Below, in pieces: positions 58,241 through 64,000 of a DNA stretch of 64,000 nt (within the stretch, counting starts at the first letter, position 1; the number at the start of each line of letters is the position of its first letter). The stretch is from positions 62,001 through 126,000 of the forward strand of contig NZ_RPFW01000008.1 of the NCBI RefSeq assembly GCF_007827045.1. The letters are read 5' to 3'. The notes beneath the pieces were generated by a model, which saw only the letters and a list, made by a program, of their open reading frames with translations, was not told the origin of the DNA and ran no database searches. Source of the DNA: Trebonia kvetii. Lineage in GTDB: Bacteria; Actinomycetota; Actinomycetes; Streptosporangiales; Streptosporangiaceae. The translations under genes and the position numbers were made by a program.

Positions 58241-58936
58241 CTACTTGCGCGCGATGAGGAAGAACTGCTTGCCAAGCGGTCGCCACAGCGGCGGCGTGTG
58301 CAGGTACACCCTGGTCAGCCGGGGCGATGGCGGCAGCAGGCCGCGGAAGGAGTACGGCAGGAACCGGGGGACCGTCAGCGTGATCTCGAATCCGGCCGCG
58401 TACAGGTGCTCGGCCATCGAGACATGGGTGAGGATCACGGTGTGGTCGGCGCAGTCGAAATACTCGCGGGCGCAGTAGCGGAAGTTGGGGCCGATGATCC
58501 CGATCCGGCCGCCAGGTGACATCGCCGCGCGCAGCTTGCCGAGCACCGTCCCGACCGCGTCCTGGCTTGGCAGGTGCTCGAGGAAGTTCGACAGGAACAC
58601 GCCATCGAAGTGCCCGGCGGGCAGCTCGGTGTCCATGATGTCGCCGATGATCATCTTCACGCCCGCGGCCTCGATGTCACCCTGGCTGACTAGGTCGACG
58701 CCCCAGCGCTCGGCGGCGGGCACCGCGGTGATGAATTCGCCCCGCCCGGCCGCCGGGTCGAGGACGCGCTGCGGCCTGTCCATCCGGCCGTGCACGTAGC
58801 TGGCTATCTCGCGCCAGACCGCTTGCCTGCCCGCCTGATCGACATCGCGGAACCGGTAGTCGTAGAGGCGCTCGTAGTTGATGCCTGCGACGGGTCTCGC
58901 CACCGCCGCACCGTAGTCGGCGTCCAGGGCTTCCAT
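58241..58936 (-). CDS. Class I SAM-dependent methyltransferase
   Basis: The 231-residue protein has the SAM motif RVLDPAAGRGEFITAVPAAE, an acidic strand-2 motif WGVDLVSQGDI and GDIMDTELPAGHFDGVFLSN for motif II. LEHLPSQDAVGTVLGKLRAA and GGRIGIIGPNFRYCA follow. The N-terminus contains INYERLYDYRFRDVDQAGRQ. It resembles methyltransferases of glycan or lipid clusters. It runs opposite to pafC and tatA, breaking the usual pafC-tatA order, so it is probably an insertion. The substrate is unknown. ATG 58936 gives a complete fold. Confidence 0.82.
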   Translation of the reverse strand: MEALDADYGAAVARPVAGINYERLYDYRFRDVDQAGRQAVWREIASYVHGRMDRPQRVLDPAAGRGEFITAVPAAERWGVDLVSQGDIEAAGVKMIIGDIMDTELPAGHFDGVFLSNFLEHLPSQDAVGTVLGKLRAAMSPGGRIGIIGPNFRYCAREYFDCADHTVILTHVSMAEHLYAAGFEITLTVPRFLPYSFRGLLPPSPRLTRVYLHTPPLWRPLGKQFFLIARK

Positions 58937-59277
58937 GACCGCGACTTTAGCTCACTGTCCGTGATAATTCCCAACGTATCGGATTTTGTCGCCCGGGAGT
59001 TGGTAACAATTTCCGCACACGATGTAACTCACAGCATTCATTTGTCGACGGGTCAATCCGACAGTCGCGCGGCTGCGAAGCAAATGGTGAACGAGAGGGG
59101 ACGGCATCCAACTACAGATGAACCATCACCGGTAGCGATGTGTGTCATTTCCGCTCACTATGGTCGGTTACCCTTCCGTTCGGCTGCTGGACCTAGTCGT
59201 TTCCGTCACGCCGTGTAGACTCAACCTCGAGGCCAGCCCCGGTAACGGGACTCATCCCCTGTGACTTAAGGACTCCA
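58937..59277. other. AT-richer leader region before tatA
   Basis: This gap of 341 bases separates the divergent methyltransferase and tatA. It is lower in GC than the coding DNA. TAGACT at 59216-59221 is a possible tatA -10, 57 bases before the ATG. Two GTAAC motifs at 59003 and 59024 have the wrong spacing for a GlnR box. I see no gene. Confidence 0.45.
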
Positions 59278-59598
59278 ATGATCGGTGACCTGTTCGACAG
59301 CCCATGGAAGATTGCGATCATCGCGATCCTGATCATCGTGCTGTTCGGGTCGCGCAAGCTGCCCGCTGCCGCCCGCTCGCTTGGCCAGTCGATGCGCATC
59401 CTGAAGAAGGAAGTGCAGGGCCTGCACGAGGACGAGCCCACCGAGCCCGCCTCCGCCGCCACGTTCCAGGCTCCCCAGCCGCAGATCGAGGCTGCCGCCG
59501 CGGACGCCGGTGCCCAGGCGCAGATCGACGCGCTGAGCAAGCAGCTCGCCGACCTGCAGCAGTCGGTCAAGACGTCGGACGGCGCGCAGGCCAAGTAG
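59278..59598 (+). CDS. tatA: Sec-independent protein translocase subunit TatA
   Basis: TatA forms the pore-like assembly for folded proteins. The 106 residues have one N-terminal membrane helix (SPWKIAIIAILIIVLFGSRK) preceded by Asp and Phe. The FGSRKLPAAARSLGQSMRIL hinge and amphipathic helix follow, then an acidic Ala/Gln-rich tail of about 60 residues. ATG 59278 is the only sensible start. It is followed after 51 bases by tatC. The secreted and molybdenum enzymes in this genome are possible clients. Confidence 0.94.
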   Translation: MIGDLFDSPWKIAIIAILIIVLFGSRKLPAAARSLGQSMRILKKEVQGLHEDEPTEPASAATFQAPQPQIEAAAADAGAQAQIDALSKQLADLQQSVKTSDGAQAK

Positions 59599-59649
59599 CC
59601 TGCCGCCTCCCGAGCATTTAACGACAACCCCCCTCCGGGAAAGACGATC

Positions 59650-60552
59650 ATGGCATCGAAGCCTTCCGCCATCAGGGGGGCTCGCATCGTGGGCGAGCGC
59701 TTCCTTCGCTCGCAGCAGCGGGCCAACCCGGAGGGGCGCATGTCCCTGATCGACCACCTGCGCGAGCTGCGCAACCGGGTGGTCAAGATCGCCGTGGCGG
59801 TCCTCGTCGGCGCGGGCGTGTCCTGGGCGTTCTACACCCACATCTGGAATTTCATCCAGCGCCCCTACTGCCACGCGGTGACGTTCTGCAAGACGAACGT
59901 CCCCGGGCACTCGCTCGTGCTTAACGGCGTCATGGACGGCTTCTACCTGCACATCAAGGTCTCCGTCATCGCCGGCGTGGTCCTCACCAGCCCGATCTGG
60001 CTGTACCAGCTGTGGGCCTTCGTGGCGCCCGGTCTCTACTCGCGCGAGAAGCGCTGGACGTATGCATTCCTCGGCACCGCGGTCCCGCTGTTCGGGCTCG
60101 GCTGCTTCTTCGCCTTCACCGCGATGAGCCGCGGGCTCGACTTCTTCATCGGGATGTCCCAGGGCTTCACGAACCTGTACACCGCCGACACCTACATCGG
60201 GTACTGGATCGCGATGATCGTCGGATTCGGGCTCTGCTTCGAGGTCCCGCTCTTCCTGGTCATACTGAATCTGGCTCGTGTCGTCACCCACGAGCGGTTC
60301 AAGAAGTGGCGCAGGCTCATCATCTTCCTGGTCTTCGTGTTCGCAGGCATCGCGTCGCCGAGCCCCGACCCGCTGACGATGCTCTTGCTCGGCGGGGTCG
60401 TCGTGGTGCTGGTCGAGGCGGCCGAGATCTTCATCTACCTCAACGACAGGCGCTGGGCCCGAAACCACCCCGACCTGTACGCGGGCCTCGATGACGACGA
60501 ACTCTCCCCGATTGACGACCCCGAGCCGATCGACGCGGACAGCAACATCTAG
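59650..60552 (+). CDS. tatC: Sec-independent protein translocase subunit TatC
   Basis: The 300-residue protein recognises twin-arginine signals. The first 30 residues are a cytoplasmic extension. MSLIDHLRELRNRVVKIAVA is the diagnostic motif before helix one. Six membrane helices follow, with LYQLWAFVAPGLYSREKRWT between helices two and three, FGLCFEVPLFLVILNLARVV, and FVFAGIASPSPDPLTMLLLG near the end. The tail is acidic. The tatA-tatC-helY order is the standard actinobacterial one. Confidence 0.96.
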   Translation: MASKPSAIRGARIVGERFLRSQQRANPEGRMSLIDHLRELRNRVVKIAVAVLVGAGVSWAFYTHIWNFIQRPYCHAVTFCKTNVPGHSLVLNGVMDGFYLHIKVSVIAGVVLTSPIWLYQLWAFVAPGLYSREKRWTYAFLGTAVPLFGLGCFFAFTAMSRGLDFFIGMSQGFTNLYTADTYIGYWIAMIVGFGLCFEVPLFLVILNLARVVTHERFKKWRRLIIFLVFVFAGIASPSPDPLTMLLLGGVVVVLVEAAEIFIYLNDRRWARNHPDLYAGLDDDELSPIDDPEPIDADSNI

Positions 60553-60624
60553 CTAGACCTGCCCGACGGGGGTCCCCCGGGCGCCGGCAGAGCCTCATCC
60601 GTACCAGGCGAGGCAGAAGTCCCC

Positions 60625-60630
60625 TACTCT
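60625..60630 (+). promoter_or_regulatory. -10 element of a probable leaderless helY promoter
   Basis: TACTCT ends seven bases before ATG 60638. No ribosome site precedes the ATG, which fits a leaderless transcript independent of tatC. Confidence 0.35.
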
Positions 60631-60637
60631 TGGATGC

Positions 60638-63562
60638 ATGAGCACACCGGCGGTGAGCCCTGCTGAAAAGTACGCGAAGTTCCGCGAGCGGCAGGCCGCC
60701 CCCGAGTTCACGTCATTCCGTGAGCTGTACGACTTCGACTTCGATCCCTTCCAGGTGGCCGCCTGTGCCGCGCTGACCGGGGGAGAAGGGGTCCTGGTCG
60801 CGGCGCCAACGGGGAGCGGCAAGACGGTCGTCGGCGAGTACGCCGTCCACCTCGCGCTCTATCAGGGCAAGAAATGCTTCTACACCACGCCGATCAAGGC
60901 GCTGAGCAACCAGAAGTACAACGACCTGGTCCGGCGCTACGACAGCGACACGGTCGGACTGCTGACCGGCGACAACGCTGTCAACGGCGATGCGCCCATC
61001 GTGGTGATGACCACCGAGGTGCTGCGGAACATGCTGTACGCGGGCTCGCCCGCGCTGAAAGACCTCGGCTACGTCGTGCTCGACGAGGTGCACTACCTCG
61101 CCGACCGCTCCCGCGGCGCGGTCTGGGAAGAGGTCATCATCCACCTGCAGGAAAGCGTGCGGGTGGTCGCGCTGTCCGCGACGGTGAGCAACGCCGAGGA
61201 ATTCGGCGACTGGCTCGCCCAGGTGCGCGGCGGCACCGAGGTCATCGTCGACGAGCACCGCCCGGTGCCGCTGTGGCAGCACATGCTCGCGGGCCGCCGT
61301 CTGTACGACCTGTTCACCGACGACGACCACCACGAGGTCAACCCCGAACTCGTCCGGCTGGCGCACCGCGAGGCGATCAGGCAGCCGTCGAGCAGGCCGG
61401 GACGAGGCGGCCACCGGCCGCGGCGCACCCAGCCGCCCTACCGCCCGGAGATCGTCGACCGGCTGGACGCCGCGGGCCTGCTGCCCGCGATCACGTTCAT
61501 CTTCAGCCGGGCAGGCTGCGACGCCGCCGTGCAGCAGTGCCTGGCGGCGGGCCTGCGGCTGACCACGCCAGAAGAGGCGCGGGTCATCGAGGAACTGGCC
61601 GCGCGGCGCACCGCCGACATTCCCGAGGAGGATCTCACCGTCCTCGGCTACCACGACTGGGTGCTCGCACTGCGCCGCGGCATCGCCGCCCACCACGCCG
61701 GGCTGCTGCCCGCGTTCAAGGAGGTGGTCGAGGAGCTGTTCACCGCCGGTCTTGTCCGGGCCGTCTTCGCCACCGAGACCCTCGCGCTCGGCATCAACAT
61801 GCCCGCCCGCACCGTGGTGCTCGAGAAGCTCGACAAGTGGAACGGCGAGGCGCACGTCGCGCTCACGCCAGGCGAGTACACGCAGCTCACCGGCCGGGCA
61901 GGCCGTCGCGGCATCGACGTCGAGGGGCACGCGGTGGTGCTGTGGCAGCCGGGCCTCGACCCGGGGGCCGTCGCTGGCCTGGCAGGCACCCGTACCTACC
62001 CGCTGAACTCCTCCTTCCGCCCGTCCTACAACATGGCGGTGAACCTCACCGCCCGCGTCGGCCGCGCGCGGGCCGCCAGCCTGCTGGAGTCGAGCTTCGC
62101 CCAGTTCCAGGCGGACCGCGGCGTCGTCGGCCTCGCCAGGCGGCTGCGCAGGCTCAAGGAGCAGGCAGAAGGACTGGCCAAGCAGGTCAGCTGCGACCGC
62201 GGTGACTTCATGGAGTACGCGGAAATGCGCCGCAGGCTCACCGACGCCGAGCGCGGCGCCTCGCGCAGCCGTGCCTCCGCGCAGCGGTCCGAGGCCAGGC
62301 GGGTGCTCGCCACGCTGCGCCGCGGCGACATCATCCGCGTACCGGCCGGCCGCAGGTCCGGCCTCGCAGTGGTGCTCAACCCGCCGCCGGCCGGCGACGG
62401 GTTCTCGGTCCACCGCGCCGACGGACCCCTCGTCCTCACCTCGCACGGCCAGCTTAAGCAGCTGTCGGCGGCGGACTTCCCGGTGCCGGCCGATCCCGTC
62501 GACCGGCTGCGCATTCCCCAGCATTTCAGCGAGCGCTCACCGAAGCACCGCCGCGATCTCGTCTCCGCGATGCGCGCCAAGATCGAGGGCCGCGACCTGG
62601 AGTCCGCGTCACGCCATCGCAGGTCCGCCGCCGATACCGATGATCCAGAACGGGTTCGTGGCTTCGCCGAGGACGCGGGCGATTTCGAGGGGGGCGATGT
62701 CGCCGAGGGCGACATCGCGGAACTGCGCCGCAAGCTCCGACGCCACCCTTGCCACGCCTGCCCGGACCGCGAGCAGCACGCCAGGTACGCCGAGCGGTAC
62801 TTCAGGCAGTACAAGGAGGTCGACGAGCTCGAGCGGCAGATCGGCGGTCGCAGGCACGTGATCGCGCGGACCTTCGACCGGGTCTGCAAGGTGCTCGACG
62901 AGCTCGGCTACACCGACGGGGACACGGTCACCCCGGCAGGGCAGCGGCTGACCCGCCTCTACTCGGAGCTGGACCTGGTGGCGGCCGAATGCCTGCGCCG
63001 CGGCCTGTGGGAGGGACTGAACCCGGCCGAGCTAGCCGCGTGCGTGTCAGTGCTGTCGTTCGAGTCGCGCAAGCAGCCGGACGACGCCGGCCCCGCCAGG
63101 CTGCCCAAGGGCCCGGTCCGTGACGTGCTCGACGTCATGGCGCGGACCTGGGCTGAGCTCGACCACCTAGAGCAGCGCAACGGCCTGTCGTTCCTCCGCG
63201 AACCCGACGCCGGCTTCGTCTGGGCGGCCTACCGCTGGGTCCGCGGCGCCAAGCTGGAAGACGTGCTCGACGCGGTGCCCGGCCTCACCCCCGGCGACTT
63301 CGTCCGTTCCATGAAGCAGCTCATCGACCTGCTCGACCAGGTAGCCGTCGCGGCACGGGACCTGAGCGTGCCCCGGGCCGCGCGCGCCGCGGAGCGAGCC
63401 GCCGCCGCCGCCGAGCGGGCCGCCGCCGATGGTGACGTTGACGACGACCGTGACAGCGACACGGGCACGGTGCCCAAGAACAGGGACGTGTCCGCCACCG
63501 CCCGCGCCGCCATCGACGCGATGCGCCGCGGCGTCGTCGCCTATTCGGCGCTGGCCGACTGA
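60638..63562 (+). CDS. helY: Ski2/Mtr4-like DEAD/DEAH RNA helicase HelY
   Basis: The 974-residue helicase has Walker A APTGSGKT (residues 56-63), TTPIKALSNQKYND, and the DEVH box LDEVHYL (149-152) with the SAT motif in VVALSATVSNAEEF. FATETLALGINMPARTVVLE and YTQLTGRAGRRGID are motifs V and VI. The C-terminal DSHCT-type domain includes LSFLREPDAGFVWAAYRWVR. Residues 640-700 form a poorly conserved, acidic insertion, in which a 21-base sequence shared with 23006-23026 occurs. It is the usual last gene of the block. Likely role: RNA unwinding in decay or ribosome maturation. Confidence 0.93.
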   Translation: MSTPAVSPAEKYAKFRERQAAPEFTSFRELYDFDFDPFQVAACAALTGGEGVLVAAPTGSGKTVVGEYAVHLALYQGKKCFYTTPIKALSNQKYNDLVRRYDSDTVGLLTGDNAVNGDAPIVVMTTEVLRNMLYAGSPALKDLGYVVLDEVHYLADRSRGAVWEEVIIHLQESVRVVALSATVSNAEEFGDWLAQVRGGTEVIVDEHRPVPLWQHMLAGRRLYDLFTDDDHHEVNPELVRLAHREAIRQPSSRPGRGGHRPRRTQPPYRPEIVDRLDAAGLLPAITFIFSRAGCDAAVQQCLAAGLRLTTPEEARVIEELAARRTADIPEEDLTVLGYHDWVLALRRGIAAHHAGLLPAFKEVVEELFTAGLVRAVFATETLALGINMPARTVVLEKLDKWNGEAHVALTPGEYTQLTGRAGRRGIDVEGHAVVLWQPGLDPGAVAGLAGTRTYPLNSSFRPSYNMAVNLTARVGRARAASLLESSFAQFQADRGVVGLARRLRRLKEQAEGLAKQVSCDRGDFMEYAEMRRRLTDAERGASRSRASAQRSEARRVLATLRRGDIIRVPAGRRSGLAVVLNPPPAGDGFSVHRADGPLVLTSHGQLKQLSAADFPVPADPVDRLRIPQHFSERSPKHRRDLVSAMRAKIEGRDLESASRHRRSAADTDDPERVRGFAEDAGDFEGGDVAEGDIAELRRKLRRHPCHACPDREQHARYAERYFRQYKEVDELERQIGGRRHVIARTFDRVCKVLDELGYTDGDTVTPAGQRLTRLYSELDLVAAECLRRGLWEGLNPAELAACVSVLSFESRKQPDDAGPARLPKGPVRDVLDVMARTWAELDHLEQRNGLSFLREPDAGFVWAAYRWVRGAKLEDVLDAVPGLTPGDFVRSMKQLIDLLDQVAVAARDLSVPRAARAAERAAAAAERAAADGDVDDDRDSDTGTVPKNRDVSATARAAIDAMRRGVVAYSALAD
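62643..62663 (+). repeat. 21-base sequence also present at 23006 (copy 2)
   Basis: An exact copy of the sequence at 23006-23026, here inside the variable part of helY, where it encodes D-P-E-R-V-R-G-F with its flanks in frame. The reading frame is intact. Confidence 0.5.
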
Positions 63563-63576
63563 GCCGGAATTGCAAC

Positions 63577-63606
63577 GGACCGCGCGACCAAGCGATCGCG
63601 CGGCCC
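63577..63606 (+). terminator. Terminator of helY
   Basis: CCGCGCGA (63580-63587) and TCGCGCGG (63596-63603) form a perfect stem extended by CGG/CCG with one mismatch, followed by GTTT. It starts about 15 bases after the helY stop. Confidence 0.6.
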
Positions 63607-63672
63607 GTTTCCCGTCCCCGTAAGCCGGGTCTCACGTGGCGGGTGTCTTGCGGCGGTGGTTTCCCGCGCTGG

Positions 63673-64000
63673 CTACGATACGAATCCTCGTGCCCGGTTC
63701 CACGCCTGTGCGGCCTGGTAGGCGTCGATCATGCCCCAGATCCAGAAACCGAGGATGCCCACGAAACCGATGATGACGATGGTTAGCACCCAGGAGACGA
63801 TGTAACCGATAAGGATAATGACCCCGGTGTTCGTCTTTCCCGCGTACATCGAACCGACGCCGGGGATGAAGAACGAGATCAGCAGCGCGATGCCCGCGTT
63901 CTTCGGCACCACCTGGGGTCCGTAACCCTGCGGATAGGGCTGCTGATACGGGGCGGGCGCATAACCGTACGGCCCCTGCGGCTGCTGGTATCCCTGACCG
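63673..64000 (-). CDS. TM2-domain membrane protein (gene runs off the right edge)
   Basis: The frame is open from the window edge, so the start is not seen; GTG 63912 is internal. The visible 108 residues begin with a Gly/Tyr/Gln/Pro-rich region (YQQPQGPYGYAPAPYQQPYP), typical of the low-complexity N-terminus of actinobacterial TM2 proteins. The TM2 domain follows: KNAGIALLISFFIPGVGSMY, AGKTNTGVIILIGYIVSW and VGILGFWIWGMIDAYQAAQA. Two membrane helices with a conserved Asp characterise this family, whose function in bacteria is not settled. Convergent with helY. Confidence 0.85.
   Translation of the reverse strand, partial: GQGYQQPQGPYGYAPAPYQQPYPQGYGPQVVPKNAGIALLISFFIPGVGSMYAGKTNTGVIILIGYIVSWVLTIVIIGFVGILGFWIWGMIDAYQAAQAWNRARGFVS

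Noticed and set aside
59003-59028. Two GTAAC motifs before tatA resembling a GlnR box
   Set aside because: They are 21 rather than 22 bases apart and the intervening GAAAC-type elements are missing.

Overview
The window is high-GC DNA from an actinomycete (Actinomycetota). The evidence is the gene content: PafA, PafB and PafC of the Pup-proteasome system, a mycothiol-dependent maleylpyruvate isomerase-type enzyme, HelY, actinobacterial domains of unknown function (DUF4191, DUF3145, DUF3866, DUF5998, DUF6325) and a GlnR-type site before glnA. The order lpdA-sucB-(TIGR01777)-lipB-lipA-(DUF4191)-(RDD)-glnA and the order pafA-pafB-pafC-tatA-tatC-helY match other actinomycetes such as Mycobacterium. 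The gene set suggests a Streptosporangiales- or Streptomyces-like organism, but genus cannot be fixed from sequence alone.

Layout. 1-4.4 kb is accessory: a cut-off acetyltransferase, an orphan HicB-like protein, a RibD-like deaminase, a frameshifted lipoprotein, a YegP-type protein and a PadR-DUF1048-DUF1048 operon with a palindromic operator. 4.6-20.4 kb is a conserved lipoate / 2-oxoacid dehydrogenase / glutamine synthetase block (glnA, RDD, DUF4191, lipA, lipB, TIGR01777, sucB, lpdA, pepA). It is interrupted by an ECF sigma operon, a mycothiol enzyme, a DUF6325-SHOCT stress pair and an intradiol dioxygenase. 20.5-27.4 kb holds small housekeeping and unknown genes: HIT-like, ChrB-like, an ExxE-motif membrane pair, peptidase E, DUF5998-phosphodiesterase-rhodanese.

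27.4-35.1 kb is the most unusual stretch. A J-domain membrane protein overlaps a TraG/VirD4-like ATPase, and a replication-relaxation-like DNA-binding protein lies about 4 kb away. Between them sits a cassette of two DUF1269-type stress proteins and an arylsulfatase. The sulfatase and one stress gene are frameshifted, the latter by a visible 8-bp tandem duplication. An inverted repeat CATCACC-N7-GGTGATG occurs both here and at the distant DUF6325-SHOCT locus, which suggests a shared regulator.

35.2-48.9 kb carries metabolic genes: an ArsB/SLC13-like permease, a three-subunit form II molybdenum hydroxylase (large-small-medium order), a GH79-like glycosidase, Lnt, DUF3145, an SDR, an orphan solute-binding lipoprotein and a succinate-semialdehyde dehydrogenase behind a perfect TetR-like operator. 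49.2-52.3 kb is a three-gene nucleotide-sugar/glycan cassette.

52.4-63.6 kb is the pafA / FKBP / DUF3866 / pafBC / tatAC / helY block. No proteasome core, Pup, Dop or Mpa gene is present in the 52 kb before pafA. The window ends inside a TM2-domain protein. I saw no tRNA, rRNA, CRISPR array or insertion-sequence transposase.
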